A DNA stretch of 46,057 nt, from positions 1 to 46,057 of the forward strand of contig CAYOTA010000014.1 in NCBI GenBank assembly GCA_964406795.1. The letters run 5' to 3'. The notes below the pieces were generated by a model, which saw only the letters and a program-made list of their open reading frames with translations, was not told where the DNA came from and made no database searches. Both the position numbers and the translations under genes were made by a program. The DNA comes from JAGORM01 sp964406795 (GTDB lineage Bacteria > Patescibacteriota > Microgenomatia > Levybacterales > GWA1-39-11). Of this stretch, positions 16,397 through 22,858 are shown piece by piece. Numbering within the stretch: the stretch's first letter is position 1; every line of letters starts with the position of its first letter.

Positions 16397-16999
16397 CTAT
16401 TCCGGTAATTTGTCCCATGGGCCGGGGTAGTCAGGGGGATATGATCCTCCAAAATATGTAGAACTATTATTGGAAGGGAATAGCTGGTTAATTTCATATA
16501 TTTTATAATCGTTTTTAGAGTCAAAAAGTACAAATCTATATTTACTAGGTCTTACAAAAAATGCATACGTTTTAGTTTTTGGATCATACACATAATTAAC
16601 TTTTGCATTTTCAGACATTAATTTGTAGTTTGAGGGATCCATTTCTTGTAAATCCTTAAGACTTTGAGGAATATTCTTGTTTTCAAGAATTCGTTGTTTG
16701 ATTTGCGCATGAATTGCATGAGCAGGCCGTACACCTTTGTAGAAAGTGTGTGCGATGCTGCAATGAAAAAGTCCAGTTATACAACATGAGACAGAGTAAC
16801 AGAAGAATATGACGGTTAGAGTGATGTAAGCTAAAACCAGACGTAAAACAATAGAACTTAGTGTATTTTCTTTCATAAATACATATAGCGTTGTACAAAT
16901 GAATACAATAGCGGGGAAGATAATAAATATCCGAAGTACGTTTAATTGGTTTAGGCAAAGGTCGAGCACCCACTGTTCGGAAAACGGAACATCATACAT
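16397..16999 (-). CDS. Membrane protein of unknown function, 200 residues
   Basis: Two N-terminal hydrophobic segments (NVLRIFIIFPAIVFICTTLYVF; IVLRLVLAYITLTVIFF, running into a Cys-rich patch SVSCCITGLFHCS), then a soluble C-terminal half with HAQIKQRILENKNIPQSL, YKLMSENAKVNYVYD and YAFFVRPSKYRFVLFDSKND, ending in a Pro/Gly/Tyr-rich tail. The C-terminal half recalls the periplasmic domain of pilin-like or type II secretion G proteins (short beta strands after a helix), but this is only a resemblance. The gene stands alone and has its own extended -10 promoter. Confidence 0.5.
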   Translation of the reverse strand: MYDVPFSEQWVLDLCLNQLNVLRIFIIFPAIVFICTTLYVFMKENTLSSIVLRLVLAYITLTVIFFCYSVSCCITGLFHCSIAHTFYKGVRPAHAIHAQIKQRILENKNIPQSLKDLQEMDPSNYKLMSENAKVNYVYDPKTKTYAFFVRPSKYRFVLFDSKNDYKIYEINQLFPSNNSSTYFGGSYPPDYPGPWDKLPE

Positions 17000-17007
17000 A
17001 GAGTGTG

Positions 17008-17016
17008 ATTATAACA
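17008..17016 (-). promoter_or_regulatory. Extended -10 promoter of the 200-residue membrane protein
   Basis: TGTTATAAT on the minus strand, 8 nt before the ATG at 16999. The -35 is weak. Confidence 0.5.
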
Positions 17017-17053
17017 GAAGTGAGAAAAGGGGAGTAGAAAGCAGAATTTTTTG

Positions 17054-17124
17054 CAGGGGTATCAGGGCTCGAACCTGAAACAAAGGTTTTGGAGACCTCC
17101 GTGATACCATTTCACCATACCCCT
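17054..17124 (-). tRNA. trnW: tRNA-Trp (anticodon CCA)
   Basis: A 71-base cloverleaf. The acceptor stem AGGGGTA pairs with TACCCCT, followed by discriminator G. The anticodon arm is GAGGT-CTCCAAA-ACCTT (anticodon CCA) and the T arm is TCAGG-TTCGAGC-CCTGA. The 3' CCA is not encoded. CCA reads UGG, so nothing here indicates stop-codon reassignment. A solo REP-type palindrome lies 81 bases upstream of the tRNA. Confidence 0.93.
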
Positions 17125-17205
17125 TAGACCTCTTATTTTAACCTCAACCGCTTTAAAAGTCCATGACGCACTCGCCCATTTCGTATTATATCGAAAATTC
17201 TGAGG

Positions 17206-17230
17206 CTAATTGAGGTTAGACCTCAATTAG
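17206..17230. repeat. Solo copy of the REP-type palindrome near tRNA-Trp
   Basis: Arms CTAATTGAGGT and ACCTCAATTAG are separated by TAG. With the flanks GAGG on the left and GCACGAA on the right it is almost identical to the copy at 37007-37031 beside the second transposase, yet no transposase gene is nearby. Apart from this repeat, the 204-base gap 17125-17328 contains only the promoter of the next gene. Confidence 0.75.
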
Positions 17231-17293
17231 GCACGAATTTTAAAAATATAATTTTATATAGTCTGTGGTGACATCTAAATAATACGTACCTTG

Positions 17294-17322
17294 TTGCTTT
17301 GTGATTTGATAAAGCCTATAAT
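17294..17322 (+). promoter_or_regulatory. Promoter of the 226-residue protein
   Basis: TTGCTT (17294-17299), 17 nt, TATAAT (17317-17322), 6 nt to the ATG at 17329. Confidence 0.6.
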
Positions 17323-17328
17323 ATTCAG

Positions 17329-18009
17329 ATGAGTGAAGAGTTTTTAAGACCATTTATTGTTTCAGAAGATACAAGATACCCATCAGGCAAAATGATGCCT
17401 GTAATTGGTAAGAGTTTTAGTGGGAATAATAAATTTGACATGTGTCTGGTTCCAGGGTTTTCCTTTTGGGGAAAAGCATACATAAAAAAAGGGAGCGAAG
17501 TGGATTTTTCTGGATTTAGGGTAGAGCAGATAGAAGATGAAGCTGCAATTTTAGTAGGTCCCCAGATGGATGTGGAGTCTCAAATATATGCACATAAGTT
17601 GTTTGGTGCATTTCAAAATGATAATGCGCGAAACCAAGAGCTATGGCCTGTGTGTAAAATTTCTGAATCTGGGATTTTTTCATATGGGAATGAAAATTTT
17701 GGGTTAGTTGTTTCCAACGATGGGGACTATGAGATTTATTCTTCTATCCCGAATATAAATGATCAAGAACTACGCACATTTATTAATGGGAGAAGATTAT
17801 TAGTAGCATTTGATGCACATGTGAAGGACATTTTTCCGAAAAGTAATTTTGATGCACAGGTTACAACTGGCTTATCTATTGTGATAGGAGATTACATGGG
17901 AGATTTGTTTAAAAAAATTAGTGACACGACTTTAACTGAGAGGGATATTCGGAAATTTATAAATCCATTCATGGCAATAAAAGGTAAGCGTGAACTAGTC
18001 CATGCGTAA
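17329..18009 (+). CDS. Unknown cytoplasmic protein, 226 residues
   Basis: No signal peptide or membrane helix. The N-terminal half is rich in Gly, Phe and Lys (FDMCLVPGFSFWGKAYIKKG). A central part reads DEAAILVGPQMDVESQIYAH, the C-terminal half contains FINGRRLLVAFDAHVKDIF and TTGLSIVIGDYMGDLFKKI, and the end is basic. I do not recognise a family or catalytic motif. It is monocistronic, with a leaderless-type promoter, and lies between tRNA-Trp and the era region. Confidence 0.5.
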   Translation: MSEEFLRPFIVSEDTRYPSGKMMPVIGKSFSGNNKFDMCLVPGFSFWGKAYIKKGSEVDFSGFRVEQIEDEAAILVGPQMDVESQIYAHKLFGAFQNDNARNQELWPVCKISESGIFSYGNENFGLVVSNDGDYEIYSSIPNINDQELRTFINGRRLLVAFDAHVKDIFPKSNFDAQVTTGLSIVIGDYMGDLFKKISDTTLTERDIRKFINPFMAIKGKRELVHA

Positions 18010-18010
18010 A

Positions 18011-18019
18011 TGGTATAAT
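18011..18019 (+). promoter_or_regulatory. Extended -10 promoter of the era leader
   Basis: TGGTATAAT right after the preceding stop codon. Transcription should start near 18026, leaving about 85 bases before the relic frame. A small hairpin, TAACC-TTC-GGTTA, lies in this leader at about 18043-18055. Confidence 0.45.
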
Positions 18020-18109
18020 TCTACAGTATATGTAACTCATAACCTTCGGTTACGAGCCTCAACATATTTTTTCTAACCTAATTATTAGAAAAGAAAGTAG
18101 TTATAAAAA

Positions 18110-18241
18110 ATGAAAGTTGGAACTGGTGCGCTTATAGGGCGCTCAAATGTAGGAAAAAGTACCTTGGTGAATACCGTTAACTCTTGGATTTCATCCAGAG
18201 ACTCCCGGTATTTACTCGCTATGGGAAAGGAGAGAATCTAA
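18110..18241 (+). pseudogene. Era-like P-loop relic overlapping the era start
   Basis: A 43-codon frame starts MKVGTGALIGRSNVGKSTLV, matching the first 22 residues of Era at 19 positions including the whole G1 P-loop. Of those 19 shared residues, 17 use a different codon, so this is not a recent copy. After residue 22 the reading frame changes; one base over, ETPGIYSLWERRE resembles the G3 region (DTPGIFAK). This suggests an internally deleted, frameshifted GTPase gene. The frame ends TAA at 18239-18241, overlapping the era ATG by one base (TAATG), with AAGGAGAG just before it. It might have been kept as a translated leader peptide that couples to era. Confidence 0.6.
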
Positions 18242-19083
18242 TGAAGGTCGGTACAGTAGCCTTGATTGGTCGTCCTAACGTTGGGAAGTCGACGCTCGTA
18301 AATAACCTGGTGGGGCAGAAGGTGGCAATAACTTCCCCTAAGCCTCAAACTACCCAATTACCGCTGTACGCAGTATTTGAAAATGAGGATGGTCAAATAT
18401 TATTTGTAGATACTCCGGGAATTTTTGCGAAAGCTAAACTCATGTCAGGAAAAGCTGCCAACATGGAAACTGAAAAGGCATTAACCCAAAACATAGATGC
18501 TGCACTTTATATCGTCGATAAATCCCGCGAGCGCGGACTTGAGGAAAACCGCGTACTAGGATTGGTTCGTAAATTACGATGTCCTAAAATCATGGTGTAT
18601 AACAAGTCTGATATTAGAACTCCTGACTTCATTGCTCAGTATAAATTTATGGAGGAAGAATTTGACGCGGTAGTTCATGTTTCAGCACTCAAAAATCTGC
18701 ATATTATAAATTTGATAGATGAAATTTTTAAGTTTTTGCCTGAAGGCGAAAAGTTTGTGGAGCGTGAAGGAATGCCTATTGCAGCACTTAACATGGATTC
18801 CACTACATACGTAGAAGAAGTAATCCGCGAAAAAGCATACTTAAAATTAAGGCGAGAATTACCGTATAAAATTAGAGTGGTGGCAGATGAAAAAACTGAG
18901 CGCCCAAATGGTTCCATGTATATAAAGGCCCGTATTCTAGTGCCTGATTTGCATTACAAAAAAATGGTAATAGGAAAAAACGCATTTATGATACGTGAAA
19001 TAGGACTCATGTCCAGAAAAGAATTTGAAGTGGCAACCGGCAAAAAAGTATTTCTAGACCTCACGGTAGAGGTAGAGAGATAG
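18241..19083 (+). CDS. era: GTPase Era
   Basis: 280 residues from the ATG at 18241. Era binds the 3' end of 16S rRNA and is needed for 30S assembly. The GTPase motifs are present: GRPNVGKST (G1), FVDTPGIF (G3), YNKSD (G4) and VSALK (G5). The C-terminal KH domain is recognisable (MYIKARILVPDLHYKKMVIG, then AFMIREIGLMSRKEFE). The extra 19 in-frame codons upstream (TTG at 18184) overlap the relic frame and precede a good ribosome-binding site (AAGGAGAG, 6 nt spacing), so the ATG at 18241 is preferred. It is one of few genes here translated from a clear Shine-Dalgarno site. Confidence 0.93.
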   Translation: MKVGTVALIGRPNVGKSTLVNNLVGQKVAITSPKPQTTQLPLYAVFENEDGQILFVDTPGIFAKAKLMSGKAANMETEKALTQNIDAALYIVDKSRERGLEENRVLGLVRKLRCPKIMVYNKSDIRTPDFIAQYKFMEEEFDAVVHVSALKNLHIINLIDEIFKFLPEGEKFVEREGMPIAALNMDSTTYVEEVIREKAYLKLRRELPYKIRVVADEKTERPNGSMYIKARILVPDLHYKKMVIGKNAFMIREIGLMSRKEFEVATGKKVFLDLTVEVER

Positions 19084-19093
19084 AACTTAGTAG

Positions 19094-19473
19094 TGTCATT
19101 CTGAGAGAAACGAAGAATCTTTGAATTTGATATGAGGCATTATTTTGTTTATATATTAACCAATAAGACAAATAAAGTTCTTTACACAGGTATAACTAAC
19201 AACCTTTCTAGGAGGACACGAGAGCATAGAAGTAAGCTTATCTCAGGGTTTACTAAGAAATATAACGTTGATAAATTGGTGTATTTTGAAGAATTTTTGA
19301 ATCCTTCAGATGCAATAGCTGCAGAAAAGAAGATAAAAGGGTGGTTGAGGACAAAAAAGATAAATTTGATCGAATCAAAAAATCCATTGTGGGAAAATCT
19401 TTTTGAAAAACTTGAGCTATCTGAAGTGACAAGAGGTTTAGGATGAGATCCTTCAGCAAGCTTCAGGATGACA
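19094..19473 (+). mobile_element. Putative GIY-YIG mobile element bounded by half-palindromes
   Basis: The left half (19094-19122) reads TGTCATTCTGA then GAGAAACGAAGAATCT. The right half (19445-19473) reads GAGATCCTTCAGCAAGC then TTCAGGATGACA, that is, its inverted relative. Between them lies only the GIY-YIG gene, whose TGA stop is part of the right half. The same two halves, joined without the gene, sit inside argS (40553-40608). The arrangement resembles an autonomous element and its empty derivative. Mobility itself is inferred. Confidence 0.55.
19132..19446 (+). CDS. GIY-YIG family nuclease (YhbQ/UvrC-like domain)
   Basis: 104 residues. HYFVYILTNKTNKVLYTGIT carries the GIY-YIG core (YVYI...YTGIT); NLSRRTREHRSK supplies the conserved Arg and His, and EKKIKGWLRTKKINLIE the later Glu and basic part. 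This is the single-domain GIY-YIG type, most often annotated as an endonuclease of unknown role. It lies exactly between two inverted half-repeats, one of which contains its stop codon, so it may be the enzyme that moves the repeat family. No conserved partner gene. Confidence 0.8.
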   Translation: MRHYFVYILTNKTNKVLYTGITNNLSRRTREHRSKLISGFTKKYNVDKLVYFEEFLNPSDAIAAEKKIKGWLRTKKINLIESKNPLWENLFEKLELSEVTRGLG

Positions 19474-19492
19474 ATGCTGATTAATTTCCCCC

Positions 19493-19522
19493 TTGATTTG
19501 TTGCGCCAATTTATCTTATATT
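19493..19522 (+). promoter_or_regulatory. Promoter of the coiled-coil protein gene
   Basis: TTGATT (19493-19498), 18 nt, TATATT (19517-19522), 8 nt to the ATG at 19531. Confidence 0.55.
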
Positions 19523-19530
19523 AGTTATTC

Positions 19531-20001
19531 ATGCAAGACGACAACATTATAAAAACCACAGAGGACGCTATTGAGGGTGAAACAGTTGAGGAAACTACCA
19601 CTACTATGAGTGCAGGTGAAAACGCAGCTACCGTTTCACTATCATTAGAGAATTTAATCCGCGGACATTTAGGAACACTTGAAAAACTTAAACTACAGAT
19701 TGCAGAGCAGTCAGATATGCTAAGTAACGTGTTATTAAATGACGCCACCTTTAAGCAGCATGAAGAAGATGCCAAGAAGGCAACAAAGATTAAAACAGCC
19801 ACAAAATCTGAAATTATGAAGCGTCCCGAAGTGCTTCAGGTAGGTAACAAAATAAAAGCGGCACGCGAAGAAATGAAAGAGCAGCAGCAAACACTTTCAG
19901 AATTACTAGCTGAATATATAAGAACAACAGGCCTTGATTCCATAGAAATGGAAGACGGAAAAATTAAAAAAATAGTTACTACCGCAAAGCTGGTAAGTTA
20001 A
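19531..20001 (+). CDS. Unknown acidic/helical protein, 156 residues
   Basis: The N-terminus is acidic and Thr-rich (DDNIIKTTEDAIEGETVEE, TTTTMSAGEN). From about residue 38 on it is predicted helical: LENLIRGHLGTLEKLKLQIA, FKQHEEDAKKATKIKTATKS, VLQVGNKIKAAREEMKEQQQ, then a short C-terminal strand pair (DSIEMEDGKIKKIVTTAKLV). There are no Cys residues and no export signal. It looks like a cytoplasmic coiled-coil protein; I cannot name a family. It has its own promoter. Confidence 0.55.
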   Translation: MQDDNIIKTTEDAIEGETVEETTTTMSAGENAATVSLSLENLIRGHLGTLEKLKLQIAEQSDMLSNVLLNDATFKQHEEDAKKATKIKTATKSEIMKRPEVLQVGNKIKAAREEMKEQQQTLSELLAEYIRTTGLDSIEMEDGKIKKIVTTAKLVS

Positions 20002-20016
20002 CAAATAGCTACCGAA

Positions 20017-20107
20017 TACTAACTACTAACTTCTAACTTCTGACTTCTAACTTCTAACTTCTAACTTCTGACTTCTAACTTCTGACTTCTAGCTTCTAGC
20101 TTCTAGC
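20017..20107. repeat. Tandem heptamer array, thirteen units
   Basis: Thirteen perfect-period units: two TACTAAC, then TTCTAAC and TTCTGAC alternating (eight units), then three TTCTAGC. The array fills the gap between two genes and ends just before the -35 of the next one (20133). Array length is likely to vary between strains. Confidence 0.9.
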
Positions 20108-20132
20108 TTACTGTTTCTTACAGATCTCATAC

Positions 20133-20161
20133 TTGATACGTAATACATGCTACTTTATACT
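20133..20161 (+). promoter_or_regulatory. Promoter of the small helical membrane protein
   Basis: TTGATA (20133-20138), 17 nt, TATACT (20156-20161), 6 nt to the ATG at 20168. It rules out the longer frame starting at 20147, which would contain the -10 box. Confidence 0.7.
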
Positions 20162-20167
20162 AAACTC

Positions 20168-20434
20168 ATGAGTTTAGAAAACATATTTTACGTCATGTCA
20201 ATTTTCTACATGACTCTCGGGATAATCATTTTACTTGCACTGGTTATTGCTGTATTTTATATTAAGAAAAAGATTGAGGAGTTTGAAAAAATATTTCAGG
20301 AAAAAATGGATATTATCTCAAACATAGCGAGTCATCCTGGCGAGACAGCCATGGGAATAGGGGCGTCACTAGCCGAGGTAGCAGTAAATAAAATCAAAAA
20401 CGCGTTTGAAGGTAAAGGAAAGAAAAAAAGTTAA
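20168..20434 (+). CDS. Single-pass membrane protein with amphipathic helix, 88 residues
   Basis: A membrane helix (~12-35: FYMTLGIIILLALVIAVFYI) is followed by a charged helix (KKKIEEFEKIFQEKMDIISN), then a Gly/Ala-rich helix (AMGIGASLAEVAVNKIKNAF) and a Lys-rich tail. The architecture is like YtxH/DUF948-type envelope proteins, but no firm family. It is followed closely by another small membrane protein gene with its own promoter. Confidence 0.55.
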   Translation: MSLENIFYVMSIFYMTLGIIILLALVIAVFYIKKKIEEFEKIFQEKMDIISNIASHPGETAMGIGASLAEVAVNKIKNAFEGKGKKKS

Positions 20435-20457
20435 CCTCTCTTATTATATTCCATTTC

Positions 20458-20486
20458 TTGACAGCTTTAACTCTAGGGAGTACTAT
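20458..20486 (+). promoter_or_regulatory. Consensus promoter of the 123-residue membrane protein
   Basis: TTGACA (20458-20463), 17 nt, TACTAT (20481-20486), 7 nt to the ATG at 20494. The TTG of the -35 box is in frame with the gene and could be mistaken for its start. One of the clearest examples of the leaderless layout. Confidence 0.75.
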
Positions 20487-20493
20487 AGCTAAA

Positions 20494-20865
20494 ATGCGAA
20501 ACACAATTGTGGCGACTATAGTTCTTGCGCTTATTGCAGGTTTTGCAGGTGGATTTGCTGTAGCCCGCCAGCGCTACGTTCCTCTGTTAGAGCAGAATAG
20601 TAAGCTTATTATTTCCAAAGACAGTGAATTAAAAACTTTAAAAGAGCAAGACGCTCAAATAGAGGATGTTCAAAGTAATGACGCTTTTACCACATATTTT
20701 CTGGAAGATGGAAAACTGATGGTAGATGATGGTGCTTCAATTTCTGCAGTTACAAAAGAAGCAAGTATTTCAGGAGGGACGAGAATTATGGTTAATGGGA
20801 CAATTGTAAAACAAAACGGGAATAGAATTATACTTTCTCCCGGTGAGTTTTTTGGAGTGAGATAG
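20494..20865 (+). CDS. Exported/anchored small protein, 123 residues
   Basis: A signal anchor (NTIVATIVLALIAGFAGGFA) is followed by RQRYVPLLEQN, a short coiled coil (LIISKDSELKTLKEQDAQIE) and a C-terminal beta-rich part (YFLEDGKLMVDDGASISAV, GGTRIMVNGTIVKQNGNRII). The C-terminal half probably folds as a small beta domain outside the membrane. Unknown function. It follows another small membrane protein by 59 bases but has its own strong promoter. Confidence 0.55.
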   Translation: MRNTIVATIVLALIAGFAGGFAVARQRYVPLLEQNSKLIISKDSELKTLKEQDAQIEDVQSNDAFTTYFLEDGKLMVDDGASISAVTKEASISGGTRIMVNGTIVKQNGNRIILSPGEFFGVR

Positions 20866-20899
20866 GTTTAATTTTTTCTCTTGTGAAGAAGACTGCTAG

Positions 20900-21235
20900 T
20901 TAGACGTTTTCTATGCGGTGTTCCGCATTTGTTATATAGTCAGTTTCTGCCAGCCAATTTCTGAACTGCTTTGTGACACCACAGTGCCTGCAAACACCTT
21001 CTGAGTGAGTGCCATTTGGTTCATCAATTCGCCATCTGTGGTTGTGATCAGTGCCTCTGTCAGAACTGGTTGATCGTTGTGGTAGTGGAGTTGCGTTTTC
21101 AACTGGGCGTTGGCTTAGTTCTGAGCGTTCTGCGGCATCATGTGGTGGAGGTGTGTTTCCAATGTGAGAAGGAACTCTATTACTTTTAAAATCTAGTGGG
21201 GCAAGTCGTGGTGGTTTTGACTCTTGGCTTGCCAT
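20900..21235 (-). CDS. Small protein with HRW...CxxCG zinc-ribbon-like motif
   Basis: 111 residues from the ATG at 21235. The N-terminal ~65 residues are Pro/Ser/Arg-rich and probably disordered. The C-terminus carries HNHRWRIDEPNGTHSEGVC and RHCGVTKQFRNW. The pattern HxW-I-x-x-P-x-G-x-x-S-x-G-x-C-x-x-C-G, followed by F-x-N, recurs, from memory, in small Chloroflexi and CPR proteins of unknown function. Two Cys and one or two His could bind zinc. The promoter ends 7 nt before the chosen ATG; a longer in-frame start overlaps it. Confidence 0.55.
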   Translation of the reverse strand: MASQESKPPRLAPLDFKSNRVPSHIGNTPPPHDAAERSELSQRPVENATPLPQRSTSSDRGTDHNHRWRIDEPNGTHSEGVCRHCGVTKQFRNWLAETDYITNAEHRIENV

Positions 21236-21242
21236 AAGCTGG

Positions 21243-21271
21243 ATTATACGCCTACTATTTCTTATATACAA
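21243..21271 (-). promoter_or_regulatory. Promoter of the CxxCG protein gene
   Basis: TTGTAT (21271-21266), 17 nt, TATAAT (21248-21243), 7 nt to the ATG at 21235. Confidence 0.65.
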
Positions 21272-21284
21272 GTACAGTGTAGAG

Positions 21285-21986
21285 TTAATTTGTAGTGATG
21301 TGAAGGCGTGCCTGATCTATGGTAATTGAAGAGTTTAGTTGGGTATTAATTTGCACTTGGTAGAGCTTGTTGCCTGTAGGAAGTGTAAGGTTAGGACTTA
21401 TAAGTAGCTGTGGAGTTCCTCCCGACATAGTGACTTGGGAATTTGTGATAGCATAGCCGTCAGTTGCATTATAGAGTTGGATTGAGATGCTCTGATTTCC
21501 ATTAGGAATAGTTGCTGATACCTCAAGCGTTATGCTTTGAATATTTTGATACAGACTTGTATTTATATATGCTTGAAGAGCAGGAAGAGTGGTGTAAGAG
21601 CCTTGGGATACTCCGCTGGTGGCTCCAAAAGGAATAAAATATTCCTGCGGAGTTGAACTTACAGCGGCCGACTGAGTAGTTGTGTTGTTCACAACAGTTT
21701 GGGTTAATTTCATGGATTCTGTGGCTGTTTTAATAACCGCAAGACATGCATTAGGGCAAGAAGCGGCGAACTGCTGTGTGGTTCCGTTTTGACTCGCAGT
21801 AGTTTGGGAAGTGGTGGAAGTTTGCGGCATGCTTGAGGCTGTTTTATTTCCCACGTTAATATTCTGGACAATTCCGCGAGGGCTTCCAAAAAACACCATG
21901 TAGTCAAGTATTGCTACATTTAAAGCCAGGATTCCTAAAAATACGTAGATCAGATTTGTTTTTAGTGTGTTTCCAAAATTACTCAT
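21285..21986 (-). CDS. Anchored surface protein with beta-rich C-terminal domain
   Basis: 233 residues. One N-terminal membrane helix (NLIYVFLGILALNVAILDYM), a Ser/Thr/Gln-rich stalk (~45-70), then CPNACLAVIK with two Cys that may form a disulfide, and a C-terminal domain (~110-233) that reads like a jelly-roll or fibronectin-type beta sandwich (SITLEVSATIPNGNQSISIQ, LYQVQINTQLNSSITIDQAR). It is probably displayed outside the cell. No catalytic residues are evident and no family is recognised. A TATGAT box ends 7 nt before the ATG. Confidence 0.5.
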   Translation of the reverse strand: MSNFGNTLKTNLIYVFLGILALNVAILDYMVFFGSPRGIVQNINVGNKTASSMPQTSTTSQTTASQNGTTQQFAASCPNACLAVIKTATESMKLTQTVVNNTTTQSAAVSSTPQEYFIPFGATSGVSQGSYTTLPALQAYINTSLYQNIQSITLEVSATIPNGNQSISIQLYNATDGYAITNSQVTMSGGTPQLLISPNLTLPTGNKLYQVQINTQLNSSITIDQARLHITTN

Positions 21987-22047
21987 CTAATTTATCATAC
22001 AGTAAACTCTTTTAGAGTGGTAGATCACCGTAAAAACAACCTATAGT

Positions 22048-22076
22048 TTGATTTATGTACTAAATTTGTATATAAT
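22048..22076 (+). promoter_or_regulatory. Promoter of the 243-residue protein
   Basis: TTGATT (22048-22053), 17 nt, TATAAT (22071-22076), 7 nt to the ATG at 22084. The TTG of the -35 is in frame with the gene; the true start is the ATG. Confidence 0.7.
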
Positions 22077-22083
22077 AGCCTTT

Positions 22084-22815
22084 ATGCCAAAAGAACATAT
22101 GCCTCGCGCATTTACGCCTATATCGTCTCACTCAAAAGAATACCAGAAGAAATGGAAGGTTGAAGGCACATCACTAGTGGTGCGTTCAGGTAGGCACGGT
22201 GATCAAGGGGAAAACTCATACTTTGGGGAAGATGTACTGCGGGAGGGAAAAGAGGTTTTTGATAAAATGAGGCTAGATTGGGGATTTCCCGTCTTGCGGA
22301 CAGGGCTTATTCGTGACAAATGGTTTCACCCTGATGAGGGTGAGCTTTTACAAGTGGTTCCTGAAGTAAAGCTATTTGAAGGAACACTTTCCGACTTTCA
22401 AAAAGAACAGTTCATAGATCAGTCAAAGTCTCTAGTGAAAGGATTGCAAAATTATTATGCTGACAAAATTTCACATAACGGTGAACTTCCATGTGATATC
22501 TGGCCTGGGCAGTTTATGTACGGATTTGTACGCGGTAAGTCTCCGCAGTTGTGGCTGGTAGACGTATCGCCCACATATGATACCGCAGATAGAGTACGGG
22601 ATGAAGTATTAGACAGCTATGATTCTATTAGAAAATTTTTCACATGGGTTACAGGAGTTCCTATGACACAAGATACTCACGAAAGTGAGATAACGGATGA
22701 GGATATTGAAATGTTTGAAATTGAGAGTAAACAGCTTGTGGGGTTACGCAAGCAGTTTATTTCAGACAAAACGAAAACGTATGTTCATCCTGACGGTAAA
22801 TCTGTTATAATATAG
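22084..22815 (+). CDS. Unknown cytoplasmic protein, 243 residues
   Basis: Soluble, acidic, without signal peptide. Notable blocks: RHGDQGENSYFGEDVLREG, FPVLRTGLIRDKWFHPDEGE, GELPCDIWPGQFMYGFVRG, SPQLWLVDVSPTYDTADR. The LWLVDVSP segment after a GQFMYGF segment faintly recalls the end of an aminoglycoside phosphotransferase-like fold (ligand-binding strand followed by an acidic motif), but the usual HxD...N motif is not seen, so I do not assign a function. Monocistronic with a leaderless-type promoter. Confidence 0.5.
   Translation: MPKEHMPRAFTPISSHSKEYQKKWKVEGTSLVVRSGRHGDQGENSYFGEDVLREGKEVFDKMRLDWGFPVLRTGLIRDKWFHPDEGELLQVVPEVKLFEGTLSDFQKEQFIDQSKSLVKGLQNYYADKISHNGELPCDIWPGQFMYGFVRGKSPQLWLVDVSPTYDTADRVRDEVLDSYDSIRKFFTWVTGVPMTQDTHESEITDEDIEMFEIESKQLVGLRKQFISDKTKTYVHPDGKSVII
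22803..22811 (+). promoter_or_regulatory. Extended -10 promoter of typA
   Basis: TGTTATAAT overlapping the last codons of the preceding gene. It would give a typA leader of about 40 bases that contains the hairpin at 22822-22839. Confidence 0.4.
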
Positions 22816-22821
22816 GGTATA

Positions 22822-22850
22822 CCCCCATGTGCCCGGGGGATTTTTCTTTT
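22822..22850 (+). terminator. GC-rich hairpin and T-run between the unknown gene and typA
   Basis: CCCCC (22822-22826), an 8-base loop, GGGGG (22835-22839), then ATTTTTCTTTTT. It has the form of an intrinsic terminator for the preceding gene. As it lies between the typA -10 box and its start, it could instead act as an attenuator. Confidence 0.6.
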
Positions 22851-22858
22851 TAATACAC

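Noticed and set aside
18184..18240. Era starting at TTG 18184 (19 extra residues)
   Set aside because: The stretch overlaps the relic frame, and a Shine-Dalgarno site is placed correctly for the ATG at 18241.
20017..20107. CRISPR array
   Set aside because: The 7-base period is contiguous without spacers and there are no cas genes in the window.
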